Assembly (NCBI GenBank): GCA_015061685.1
Contig: SUWD01000002.1
Location: forward strand, 164,448 to 228,447
From: Lentisphaerota bacterium
Lineage (GTDB): Bacteria > Verrucomicrobiota > Lentisphaeria > Victivallales > Victivallaceae
Direction of reading: 5' to 3'
Length of the DNA stretch: 64,000 nt
The number at the start of each line of letters is the position of its first letter. Within the stretch, counting starts at the first letter, position 1. The translations under genes and the position numbers were made by a program. Below are positions 1 to 7,972 of the stretch, in pieces. Under the pieces are notes generated by a model. The model did not search any database, was not told the DNA's origin, and was given only the letters and a program-made list of their open reading frames with translations.

Positions 1-1029
1 CGTTTTCAAAAAACACTTAATGCTCTGGATCGTGCTGATGCGGTGATTCTGGTTGCCGTTCCCGGCGATTGGGGAGAACCGGAACAGGAGGTCATCTCTC
101 TTGCCGGAGAAAGAAAAATACCGGTTGTAACGGTATTCAATTTCAGATCAACTCCTCTTGCGGAAGAAGAAATCACCACCTTTTCGCAAAGAGAAAATAT
201 ATCTTCTGTCATTCAAGTTTGTGCCGCAGATCAGAGTCAGCGGAGTGCTTTCCTGGACAAACTGGTCTCCATATTACTGGAATTACTGCCCGAATCCCGG
301 ACGACTCCCCCCTTGCTGAATGATTTGCTCACTCCTGATTCTCTGGTCGTTTTGATGACTCCTATTGATTCTCAGGCTCCCAAAGGACGGCTCATTATGC
401 CGGAAGTTATGGCGATCCGGGATGCTCTTGATGGGAATGCTTCCGTCGTAATAGCTAAAGAAAATGCCTTCCCCGGCATTTACCGCAAACTGAATGAAAA
501 ACCGGCTTTGATTGTCTGCGATTCGCAAGTTGTTCACAAAATGACTGAATCTTCCGATCCGGAGATTCCGCAGACGACCTTTTCGATCCTCATGTCCCGG
601 CTGAAAGGCGATATAGAAGAGTTTGCCGCCGGTTGTGCCGCAATCGAATCTTTGCGTCCGGGAGACAAAGTCCTGATTGCCGAGGCATGTACTCACCATG
701 CGGCAGACAATGACATCGGCAAGGTGCAAATACCCAAACTGCTGCAAAAAAAGTGCGGTGGCATGTTGGATTTCACCTTCACTGCCGGAGCAGACTATCC
801 CGATGATCTGCAAAGCTATAAACTTATCGTTCATTGCGGCGGCTGTATGCTCAATCGCAAAGCGATGCTCAACCGTCTGCGTACGGCAAAAAATGCCGGA
901 GTTCCGATCTGCAATTACGGGATGTGCATCTCTGCGTGCAAAGGGGTGCTGAAAAAAGTGTTATCACCTTTTCCAGCGGCTCTGGAAAAATACCTTTCTG
1001 AACTTGACAAACACTCAAAAGCGATGTAA
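1..1029 (+). CDS. hydF: [FeFe] hydrogenase maturation GTPase HydF (5' end missing)
   Basis: The reading frame is open from base 1, so the gene begins before the window. HydF is the GTPase scaffold on which the HydE and HydG products assemble the diiron subcluster of [FeFe] hydrogenase. About 342 residues are visible, against roughly 400 for the family, so the P-loop N-terminus is missing. The C-terminal cluster-binding motif is clear: CTH (codon at 688), then HCGGC about 45 residues later (near 832-846), matching the CxH...HCxxC ligands of the family. Later cysteines occur in NYGMCISACKG. No hydrogenase catalytic subunit, HydE or HydG is in the window; they may lie upstream. The following operon starts 55 bp downstream, and its promoter appears to overlap this gene's last codons. 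Confidence 0.93.
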   Translation, partial: RFQKTLNALDRADAVILVAVPGDWGEPEQEVISLAGERKIPVVTVFNFRSTPLAEEEITTFSQRENISSVIQVCAADQSQRSAFLDKLVSILLELLPESRTTPPLLNDLLTPDSLVVLMTPIDSQAPKGRLIMPEVMAIRDALDGNASVVIAKENAFPGIYRKLNEKPALIVCDSQVVHKMTESSDPEIPQTTFSILMSRLKGDIEEFAAGCAAIESLRPGDKVLIAEACTHHAADNDIGKVQIPKLLQKKCGGMLDFTFTAGADYPDDLQSYKLIVHCGGCMLNRKAMLNRLRTAKNAGVPICNYGMCISACKGVLKKVLSPFPAALEKYLSELDKHSKAM

Positions 1030-1032
1030 ATT
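1004..1032 (+). promoter_or_regulatory. Sigma70-like promoter inside the hydF 3' end
   Basis: TTGACA at 1004-1009 is followed by a 17-bp spacer and TAAATT at 1027-1032. It lies in the last codons and stop of hydF and gives a leader of about 45 nt before the NuoE-like gene at 1085. The -35 is a perfect consensus; the -10 matches five of six positions. Confidence 0.5.
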
Positions 1033-1084
1033 ATATCGGTTAACAAAGTCACATATATCACCTACATAAAACAGGGATTCTTAT

Positions 1085-1537
1085 ATGAAAAAAGAGTTTG
1101 ATTTTCTCAAAAACATCCCGAATGATCCGGGGAACCTGATCAAGGGACTTCAATTGCTGCAAGCCACGGAGGGATACATTTCCGAAGATGGTATCCGTGC
1201 CGCTGCTGAATATTTCGGCAGACCGGAAGCAGATGTAGAGGGAGTAGTTTCTTTCTACGCCCAATTCAAACGGGTCAAGCCCGGACGTTTCCAGATTTCA
1301 GTCTGTGACGGAACCGCCTGTCATCTCAAAGGAGCCCCGCTCATCCATGAGTGGCTCAATCAGGAACTTAACCTCAAGCCCGGAGAAACAGCTCCGGACG
1401 GAGTGTTTTCTCTGGAGACAGTTGCCTGTCTGGGATGCTGCAGTCTTGCTCCGGTAATGAGTGTGAATGGCAAAGTCCATGGTAAACTTGACCGGAAAAC
1501 CATGATGAAAATTTTAAAGGAGTACGCCGCAAAATGA
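1085..1537 (+). CDS. NuoE/HydC-like 2Fe-2S subunit of bifurcating transhydrogenase (StnA-like)
   Basis: This 150-residue protein is a thioredoxin-fold [2Fe-2S] subunit of the NuoE (24 kDa) family, as found in complex I, HydABC hydrogenases and Stn transhydrogenases. The cluster ligands are visible as C74 and C79 (CDGTAC) and C115 and C119 (CLGCC). It should pass electrons between the flavin subunit and the rest of a soluble cytoplasmic complex. The stop overlaps the start of the NuoF-like gene by 4 bp, indicating translational coupling. Length and motif spacing are normal. With the two following genes it forms a NuoE-NuoF-NfnB-like trio, which matches the Stn arrangement better than a hydrogenase. 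The family call is firm; the complex assignment is inferred from gene context. Confidence 0.85.
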   Translation: MKKEFDFLKNIPNDPGNLIKGLQLLQATEGYISEDGIRAAAEYFGRPEADVEGVVSFYAQFKRVKPGRFQISVCDGTACHLKGAPLIHEWLNQELNLKPGETAPDGVFSLETVACLGCCSLAPVMSVNGKVHGKLDRKTMMKILKEYAAK

Positions 1538-3246
1538 GCAGGATCAGCAAATTGAAAATCGGTCTCGCCAGTTGCGGCATTGCCGCCGGCGGAGATGCCG
1601 TCCTTGAAGCATTGAAAAAAGCGACCGATCTGCCGATCGCGGAAGTCGGCTGCATAGGACACTGTTACGCAGAACCTCTGGTTGAAGCCTGTCTGGATGA
1701 CGGTTCATCAATCATGTACGGCAATGTCAAAGCGGATGAAAAAAGTATTGCCAATATCCTTTCTCTCGGGGAAAGCGGCCGCTTTGAGATCCCGGCTGCC
1801 CGGAAAGCCAAAGAACTGCTCAAAGTTCTCGCTCTGGCAGGAAAAATCGTGCCGACTAAGCTTGAAGATTATATCGCAAACGGCGGTTACGAGGGATTGA
1901 AAAAAGCTCTGACCATGAAACCGGAAGAGGTAATCAATGAGGTTAAAATTTCCGGTTTACGCGGACGTGGCGGCGGTGGATTTCCCACCGGCATGAAGTG
2001 GGGATTTCTGGCTGCCAAACCCGGTTTTGACAAAACTGTTATCTGCAATGCCGACGAGGGTGACCCCGGAGCATTCATGGATCGCTCTTTGATGGAGAGT
2101 GTGCCGCATCAGGTACTTGAGGGCATGCTGATTGCAGCTTATGCTACCGGAGCAAGCAATCTGGTCATTTACTGTCGTGCCGAATATCCGCTGGCAATCA
2201 AGCATCTGAAAATAGCCATCGGACAGATCTACGATGCAAAACTCAATGTATTCGGTGACCGCAGTGTGGAAATTTCCATCAAAGAAGGTGCCGGAGCTTT
2301 TGTCTGCGGCGAAGAAACCGCTTTGATCGCCTCTCTTGAGGGACAACGTGGCATGCCCCGTTTCCGTCCCCCCTTCCCCACTGATCGGGGATATCAGGGG
2401 AAACCCACGATGATCAATAACGTCGAAACATTCGGCAATATCCCGGTAATTCTCCGTGACGGCGGCGACACCTTTGCCGCAACCGGTTCTGAGGGAGGCA
2501 AAGGCACAAAACTTTTTGCTCTTGCCGGCGACTTGAAATACCCCGGTCTGGTTGAAGTTCCCATGGGAACCACACTTAACGAGATCGTCTTTGAAATTGG
2601 CGGAGCTGACAGAGAACACGTCAAAGCAGTTCAGACTGGAGGACCCTCCGGCGGCTGTATTCCGGTTGAACTTTTTGATACTCCGGTGGATTATGATTCA
2701 CTGCGTTCACTTGGAGCGATCATGGGTTCCGGCGGTATGATCGTGATCGGCAAAGACCGCTGTATGGTGGAAACGGCCCGTTATTTTCTGGACTTTACTC
2801 ACAGGGAGAGCTGCGGCAAATGCACATTCTGCCGGGTAGGAACCACCAGAATGTATGAAACTCTTGAGCGGATCGTCGCCGGAAAAGGCTGTGAAGCAGA
2901 CCTTGAGTTACTGGAAGATCTCGGCAAAAAAATCAAAGCCGGTTCTCTCTGCGGTCTCGGACAGACAGCTCCCAATCCGGTATTGGCGACCTTGAGATTT
3001 TACCGTGATGAATATCTTGAACACGTCAATGAGCATAAATGCCGGGCAATGCAGTGCAATGCTCTGGTCGATATCGCACTGGATAAAGATAAATGTGTAA
3101 AATGCAAAATTTGTCTTAAGACCTGTCCGGTCAATGCGATCAGCGATGATTTCATCATTGATCCGTCAATCTGTACCCGCTGCAACAGCTGTCTGGACAG
3201 CTGTCCCAAGCACGCCATCACCAGAGTGGCGAAAGGAGATAAATAA
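1534..3246 (+). CDS. NuoF/HydB-like flavoprotein subunit of bifurcating transhydrogenase (StnB-like)
   Basis: This 570-residue protein has, in order, an N-terminal thioredoxin-like 2Fe-2S domain (C14, C40, C44), the NuoF FMN/NADH-binding core (GLRGRGGGGF at 141-150), a NuoF-type [4Fe-4S] site (ESCGKCTFCRVGT) and a C-terminal pair of ferredoxin-type [4Fe-4S] motifs (CVKCKICLKTC and CTRCNSCLDSC). This HydB/HndC/StnB architecture houses the bifurcating FMN and exchanges electrons with NAD(H) and ferredoxin. It overlaps the upstream gene by 4 bp and shares its last base with the next start. No H-cluster motif is present, so it is not itself a hydrogenase. Whether the partner is the neighbouring NfnB-like protein or a hydrogenase elsewhere cannot be proved from sequence. 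Confidence 0.9.
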   Translation: MSRISKLKIGLASCGIAAGGDAVLEALKKATDLPIAEVGCIGHCYAEPLVEACLDDGSSIMYGNVKADEKSIANILSLGESGRFEIPAARKAKELLKVLALAGKIVPTKLEDYIANGGYEGLKKALTMKPEEVINEVKISGLRGRGGGGFPTGMKWGFLAAKPGFDKTVICNADEGDPGAFMDRSLMESVPHQVLEGMLIAAYATGASNLVIYCRAEYPLAIKHLKIAIGQIYDAKLNVFGDRSVEISIKEGAGAFVCGEETALIASLEGQRGMPRFRPPFPTDRGYQGKPTMINNVETFGNIPVILRDGGDTFAATGSEGGKGTKLFALAGDLKYPGLVEVPMGTTLNEIVFEIGGADREHVKAVQTGGPSGGCIPVELFDTPVDYDSLRSLGAIMGSGGMIVIGKDRCMVETARYFLDFTHRESCGKCTFCRVGTTRMYETLERIVAGKGCEADLELLEDLGKKIKAGSLCGLGQTAPNPVLATLRFYRDEYLEHVNEHKCRAMQCNALVDIALDKDKCVKCKICLKTCPVNAISDDFIIDPSICTRCNSCLDSCPKHAITRVAKGDK

Positions 3247-5273
3247 TGAGTATTGAATTTTTCCTTGACGGCAAAGCTGTTACTGCCGAAGCCGGTCAGA
3301 CGATTATGGATGTTGCCCGTGCCAATGGGATCGAAATTCCCGGATTGTGCGGAGAAAAAAGAATCAGCAAAACCACCAGCTGTTTTGTCTGTGTGGTAAA
3401 AGACCGTAAAACCGGCAAATTTCTGCCTTCCTGCTCTGCAATGCCCTCTGCCGGTCAGGAGATCGACGTCACCACAGACGAAGTTCTGGAGATGCGTCGC
3501 ACCGCCCTGGAGCTGCTGCTCAGTGAACACAATGGCGACTGCGAAGCCCCATGCACCCTCGCCTGCCCTGCTCATGCAGCTGTCGAAGAATACGTGCGTG
3601 CTGCCGGAAACGGTGATTTTGAAACTGCACTCAAAATCATCAAAGAAAGAATTCCCATGCCGATCACGGTCGGCAGAGTCTGTCCCCGCTTCTGTGAGAA
3701 ACAGTGCCGCCGCAATATCGATGGCGAGCCGGTGGCGATCAACGAATTCAAACGTCTTGCCGCAGATAAATGTTACGACTCCTACATGGAAGATCTGCCG
3801 GAATTGACCGGCAAAAAAGTTGCTGTCATTGGCGGCGGTCCTGCCGGATTGTCGGCGGCCTACTATCTGCGTATGCAGGGCATCAAAGCAGTTATCTTTG
3901 AACAAATGCCCTTCGCCGGCGGTATGACCCGTTACGGGATCCCCGAATACCGTTTGCCGAAATCCCTTTTGGATAAAGAGATCGCCCACTTCAGCAAAAT
4001 GGGCATTGAGTTCTCCTACGGCAAAAAACTTGGAGAAAACCTCTCTCTTAATGAGTTGAAATCCTCTTTTGATGCCGTCATTGTCGCAGTCGGCTGCTGG
4101 CAGGCATCCGGAATGCGTTGCGAAGGTGAAGAACTTGCCACACCGGGTATAGACTTCCTCCGCAATGTTGTTGAGAATAATTGTGTTGCCGCCAATCCGG
4201 GCAAAGTACTGGTGGTCGGCGGAGGCAATACCGCTATGGATTGTCTGCGTACCTGTGTGCGTCTCGGTTCCCCGCAGGTAATTTGCCTCTACCGCCGCAG
4301 TGAAGCTGAAATGCCGGCTGAAAAAATCGAGATCCATGAAGCCAAAGAAGAGGGTGTGGAGTTCCAATTTCTCACCGCTCCGGTAAAACTGGAGAAACGC
4401 AACGGCAAACTGGTTCTGACCTGTCAGAAAATGACTCTCGGTGAGCCGGATGCTTCCGGCAGAAGAAAACCTGTCCCGGAGATCGGCAGTGATTTTGAAA
4501 TCGAAGCGGATACCGTTATTGCGGCAATCGGTCAGAAAACCGATGTTCCCGCCGGAATTCCGGTCAACCGTTACGGTTGTTTGGCTGTCGGTGATGACGG
4601 GGTTACCGTTGGAGATGGTCTCTATGGTGCCGGAGATTGTGTTTCCGGAGCGGCGACAGTGGTTGAGGCTCTTGCTTCCGGACGCACGGCGGCTCTTGCC
4701 GTTGTCCGTGATCTGCTGGGTATTCCGATGGAGAAAGATAATCCGATCAACGTTTCCCGTGGAAAATGGCAGGATCTGTCAAAAGATGAGCTGGTTGTTT
4801 TGAGAGACAACCTCTCTGCTGAACCCCGGGAAAAACTTTCTTTTATCCCGTTGGAAGAACGTAAAACGACCTTCAAAGAAGTTTGTGCAACGATGAGTGC
4901 CGAACAGCTTGCCAAAGAGACCAAACGCTGTGTCGAGTGCAGCTGTTCGGACAAAGCAGATTGTAAATTGCGTAAATTTGCCGGAGAAGCCGGATGCAAA
5001 GCAGATGCTTACAGCGGTATGCGTCAAGCTCCCAGCTACGATGTCCGTCATCCGGAGATCATTCAGGATCGCGGCAAATGTATAAAATGCGGCATCTGTG
5101 TAAAAATCTGCAAAGAAGTGGTCAACAAATCACTGTTGTCTCTCCAGAAACGCGGATTTGCCAGCTGCATTGGGACAGCATTCAATCAAGGATTGCCGGA
5201 GAGCTGCCGGGAGTGCGGTGAATGTATCAACGCCTGTCCGACCGGAGCTTTGGATTGGCGTAAAAAACGCTGA
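3246..5273 (+). CDS. 2Fe-2S / NfnB(GltD)-like / 4Fe-4S fusion flavoprotein (StnC-like)
   Basis: This 675-residue protein combines an N-terminal plant-type [2Fe-2S] domain (C35, C46, C49, C63), a junction carrying CEAPC and ACPAH (C99, C103, C107), a GltD/NfnB-type NADPH:FAD oxidoreductase core (VIGGGPAGLSAA for FAD, VVGGGNTAMD for NADP), and a C-terminal iron-sulfur region with CVECSCSDKADC, CIKCGICVKIC and CRECGECINAC. The ends resemble the ferredoxin domains of NuoG/HydA, with an NfnB core between them in place of the catalytic domain. That agrees with the third subunit of Sporomusa-type (Stn) electron-bifurcating transhydrogenases, which couple ferredoxin, NAD and NADP pools. It is directly coupled to the NuoF-like gene. 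An alternative reading is an iron-sulfur-fused glutamate synthase small subunit. Confidence 0.85.
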   Translation: MSIEFFLDGKAVTAEAGQTIMDVARANGIEIPGLCGEKRISKTTSCFVCVVKDRKTGKFLPSCSAMPSAGQEIDVTTDEVLEMRRTALELLLSEHNGDCEAPCTLACPAHAAVEEYVRAAGNGDFETALKIIKERIPMPITVGRVCPRFCEKQCRRNIDGEPVAINEFKRLAADKCYDSYMEDLPELTGKKVAVIGGGPAGLSAAYYLRMQGIKAVIFEQMPFAGGMTRYGIPEYRLPKSLLDKEIAHFSKMGIEFSYGKKLGENLSLNELKSSFDAVIVAVGCWQASGMRCEGEELATPGIDFLRNVVENNCVAANPGKVLVVGGGNTAMDCLRTCVRLGSPQVICLYRRSEAEMPAEKIEIHEAKEEGVEFQFLTAPVKLEKRNGKLVLTCQKMTLGEPDASGRRKPVPEIGSDFEIEADTVIAAIGQKTDVPAGIPVNRYGCLAVGDDGVTVGDGLYGAGDCVSGAATVVEALASGRTAALAVVRDLLGIPMEKDNPINVSRGKWQDLSKDELVVLRDNLSAEPREKLSFIPLEERKTTFKEVCATMSAEQLAKETKRCVECSCSDKADCKLRKFAGEAGCKADAYSGMRQAPSYDVRHPEIIQDRGKCIKCGICVKICKEVVNKSLLSLQKRGFASCIGTAFNQGLPESCRECGECINACPTGALDWRKKR

Positions 5274-5275
5274 AT

Positions 5276-6559
5276 ATGGCAAAAAAAGCACAAATTTTCA
5301 CTTTAGGGTGCCGGTTGAATCATGCCGACACCGCTTTACTCTCTGCCCGGCTGAAAAATGCCGGGTATGAGTTGGTGGATTGCTGTGCTGAAAATCCGGA
5401 CCTTATCGTCCTCAACAGCTGTGCAATAACTGCTGAAGCGGAGCGTAAAAGCCGTCAGCAGATACGCAAACTCCGCCGGGAGCATCCCTTTGCCCGGATC
5501 GCAGTAGCCGGATGTGCCGCCGAAATCGGCGGGAATAAATTTCTGGATTGCGGAGCGGATATTATTCTGACCAATCCGGACAAAAAATCTTTTCCGGACA
5601 GTTCTTGTGCCGGATTGAAAAGCCGGGAGATCGCCGTGGAAAATTTTCAGGAGAAAAGCTTTTCTGAATTTCCTTTCCGTACCCGGGCATTTATAAAGAT
5701 ACAGGAGGGGTGCGACAATTTCTGCTCTTACTGCATAGTTCCCTATGTCCGGGGGGCGTCACGTTCCCGGAAATTTGCCGAATGTATTGCCGATTGCCAT
5801 AATGCGATCAAGTCCGGATTTCCGGAGATCGTTCTGACCGGAGTAAATACCTGCAATTATCTGGATGATGGGAAAAACTTATGCGATTTGATCAAAGAAA
5901 TTGCCGCTATTCCGGGGAATTTCCGTATCCGTTTAAGTTCGACTGAGCCGCATCCGGATGATTTGAGTCTGGCTGAATTGATCGCTGATCCGGCGAATAG
6001 ATTATGCCGTTTTCTGCACCTTTCCATGCAGCACGGCAGTGATCCGATCCTGAAAGCGATGAACCGCAAATACAGCTCTGAACAATTTATTTCATTTGTA
6101 AAGAACATTCGGGAACTGGTTCCTGACATTCATATCGGCAGTGATTTTATCGTCGGCTTTCCCGGAGAAAGCGAAGCGGATTTTGAACGTCTGCTGGAAG
6201 TAGTCCGGGAGGTGAATTTCGCAAATATCCACGCATTTGCTTATTCCGTCCGTCCGGGAACACCTGCGGCAGAGCTGCCGGATCAGATTCCGGCAGCGAC
6301 AGTAAAGGGACGCATGAAAATTTTAACTGCGGCTGCAAAAGATACGGCGGTAAAATTTGCATATTCCCAGCTTGGCAAAGAACTGCCGGTCATTTTTGAG
6401 CAGCAGCGGAATGGATTTTTGTACGGCTGGAGCGATAATTATCTGGCAGTCAAAGTCCCGGAGGGGCGTTTTAGTGCCGGAACGATAGAAAATATCATTG
6501 CTGATGAAAAAAATCTGGCAGAAAATTTGAAAAACTGTACTTTACAGAGTATTTTATAA
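5276..6559 (+). CDS. mtaB: tRNA methylthiotransferase MtaB-like (radical SAM)
   Basis: This 427-residue member of the MiaB/RimO/MtaB methylthiotransferase family most resembles MtaB, which adds a methylthio group to t6A37 of ANN-decoding tRNAs. The N-terminal UPF0004 domain opens with TLGCRLNH, carries NSCAIT and AGCAAE as further cluster cysteines, and is followed by the radical-SAM motif C146, C150, C153 (CDNFCSYC). The C-terminal part (YGWSDNYLAVKVPEG) fits a TRAM domain. The ATG is 2 nt after the preceding stop, so it is probably co-transcribed with the transhydrogenase genes, although the functions are unrelated. MiaB itself is less likely because the N-terminal wording is of the MtaB type. 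Confidence 0.85.
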   Translation: MAKKAQIFTLGCRLNHADTALLSARLKNAGYELVDCCAENPDLIVLNSCAITAEAERKSRQQIRKLRREHPFARIAVAGCAAEIGGNKFLDCGADIILTNPDKKSFPDSSCAGLKSREIAVENFQEKSFSEFPFRTRAFIKIQEGCDNFCSYCIVPYVRGASRSRKFAECIADCHNAIKSGFPEIVLTGVNTCNYLDDGKNLCDLIKEIAAIPGNFRIRLSSTEPHPDDLSLAELIADPANRLCRFLHLSMQHGSDPILKAMNRKYSSEQFISFVKNIRELVPDIHIGSDFIVGFPGESEADFERLLEVVREVNFANIHAFAYSVRPGTPAAELPDQIPAATVKGRMKILTAAAKDTAVKFAYSQLGKELPVIFEQQRNGFLYGWSDNYLAVKVPEGRFSAGTIENIIADEKNLAENLKNCTLQSIL

Positions 6560-6561
6560 AC

Positions 6562-7299
6562 ATGAAAAAGTTACTGACATATATTTTATTCTTTTCGCTG
6601 CTGATTTTTTGCGGCTGCGAACGTAAAGCACACACCCCTCCTCCGGTGGAGTCGCTCTCGTTGACGACCCGTTTTTTTGACAGTATTGCCAAGCGGGATT
6701 CTGCAACTGCGGTAAGACAGGGGAAAACGATTTATCAACTGGATAAGTCCCGCAATTATATCAGCACTTTGATCAGCATCCAGCAGAGCAACAATGCCAT
6801 TGCACAAGCACAGAAATTGCTTGATGCCGGGAAAACCAAGGAGGCATTGGAGACCGTAAACAATGCTCTCAAGCTTTATCCGGACAATGATGTTTTGAGA
6901 AAATCCAAAGTCAAACTGGAACAATTGGTAAATGCCGACCGCTTATTGATCGCCATGGCAAGAGCCCGCAGTTCTGCGGCTATGTGTGATGCCCGTGAAA
7001 CCGCTGAAACCGGTCTTTCCGAGAACCGCACCCCCGCCCTGATCGCATATCTTGCCGAGTATGAGAAGCTTGAAAAATCCATTGCCATGCGGGAAGAGAA
7101 AAATACTCAGGAAAGTTTGGAGGCTGCCACTGCCGCCGCCGAGAAAGCAAAAAAAGAGGATGCTTTACGGGAGGCTGAATATATTAAATTCATGCAGGAG
7201 ATGGCAAGCATAAGCGAAAAGGGAGATCAAATGCGGCAGGATGCAGGCGGTGTTCCTTTTGAAGAACCTGCCAAAGAAGAAACTCAAAAAAATGATTGA
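6562..7299 (+). CDS. Lipoprotein with TPR-like/coiled-coil helices, unknown function
   Basis: This 245-residue protein starts with a lipoprotein signal (MKKLLTYILFFSLLIFCGC, lipobox FCGC), so it should be anchored to a membrane facing the periplasm. Residues of about 60-130 look like one or two TPR-type helical pairs (AQKLLDAGKTKEALETVNNA). The C-terminal third is a charged, Ala/Glu/Lys-rich coiled coil. I do not recognise a named family. It starts 2 nt after the mtaB stop and its end overlaps the rsmG start by 8 bp, so it sits inside the same transcription unit. No enzymatic motif is seen. Confidence 0.75.
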   Translation: MKKLLTYILFFSLLIFCGCERKAHTPPPVESLSLTTRFFDSIAKRDSATAVRQGKTIYQLDKSRNYISTLISIQQSNNAIAQAQKLLDAGKTKEALETVNNALKLYPDNDVLRKSKVKLEQLVNADRLLIAMARARSSAAMCDARETAETGLSENRTPALIAYLAEYEKLEKSIAMREEKNTQESLEAATAAAEKAKKEDALREAEYIKFMQEMASISEKGDQMRQDAGGVPFEEPAKEETQKND

Positions 7300-7951
7300 C
7301 GGATTTGATTTTGCCGCTTATGCCGGAGAGTGCGGAGTTGCGGAACCTCTGAAATTCAGAAATAATTGTGAGGTTTTGCGTCTGTTTCTGGAAGAATACA
7401 ATCAGCACGTCAATTTGACCCGGTTGACCTCACCGGAGGACTTTTACTTCAAACATGCAGTTGACTCTCTTTCCATTGCCCGGATCTTCCCGGAATTGAC
7501 TGCTGCAAAATTATCTGTTGCCGATATCGGTTGCGGAGCCGGATTTCCGAGCTTGATTTTGGCGATGGCTTTTCCGCAATTGCAGATCACAGCGATCGAC
7601 TCTATCGGCAAAAAGATCACCTTTGTCAAAGCAGCGGCGGAAAAATTGGGGTTGACCAATCTGACAGCTATCCACGGGCGGTCAATCGAGATGAATTGCA
7701 AAAAAGAGTATCAAAACCGTTTTGATATCGTTACAGCCCGGGCGGTTGCCCCCTCCCCTAAAATTTACCATGAAGCAAAATGCTTCATCAAAAAAGACGG
7801 AAGATTCATATTCTACAAGACCCCGCAGCAAGCTGCTGAAGAAGCTCCGCTGCTTGCCAATATCAAAGGCATATCATGGAGCAATACCTCCTCTTTTGAA
7901 TTACCCGGCAACGCCGGAGAGCGGCTTTTTACCGTTGGAAAAAAGCCCTGA
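7292..7951 (+). CDS. rsmG: 16S rRNA (guanine527-N7)-methyltransferase RsmG
   Basis: This 219-residue SAM-dependent methyltransferase belongs to the RsmG/GidB family, which methylates G527 in the 530 loop of 16S rRNA. The SAM-binding motif VADIGCGAGFPSLIL and the following FPQLQITAIDS acidic strand are clear, as are the family segments VNLTRLTSPEDFYFKHAVDS (N-terminal) and FDIVTARAVAP. I chose the ATG at 7292 because it yields the normal length and overlaps the upstream stop; an upstream ATG at 7241 would add 17 atypical residues. The stop lies in a hairpin shared with the convergent gene, a likely operon end. Confidence 0.93.
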   Translation: MIDGFDFAAYAGECGVAEPLKFRNNCEVLRLFLEEYNQHVNLTRLTSPEDFYFKHAVDSLSIARIFPELTAAKLSVADIGCGAGFPSLILAMAFPQLQITAIDSIGKKITFVKAAAEKLGLTNLTAIHGRSIEMNCKKEYQNRFDIVTARAVAPSPKIYHEAKCFIKKDGRFIFYKTPQQAAEEAPLLANIKGISWSNTSSFELPGNAGERLFTVGKKP

Positions 7952-7972
7952 AAAGATAATCCTCTTTTCAGG
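7947..7972. terminator. Possible bidirectional terminator between convergent genes
   Basis: Perfect 10-bp arms CCTGAAAAGA (7947-7956) and TCTTTTCAGG (7963-7972) enclose a 6-nt loop. They overlap the stop codons of rsmG and the convergent AAA gene. There is no separate T-tract beyond the TCTTTT in the arm, so efficiency is uncertain. Confidence 0.45.

Noticed and set aside
1534..3246. Reading the NuoF-like gene as part of a HydABC hydrogenase
   Set aside because: No H-cluster protein is encoded in the window, and the third gene carries an NfnB core instead. A hydrogenase upstream of base 1 cannot be excluded.
3000..4367. Long open frame of 455 codons on the minus strand inside the StnB/StnC-like genes
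   Set aside because: It lies antisense to genes with clear iron-sulfur and flavin motifs, and its product has no recognisable domain; it arises from codon bias.
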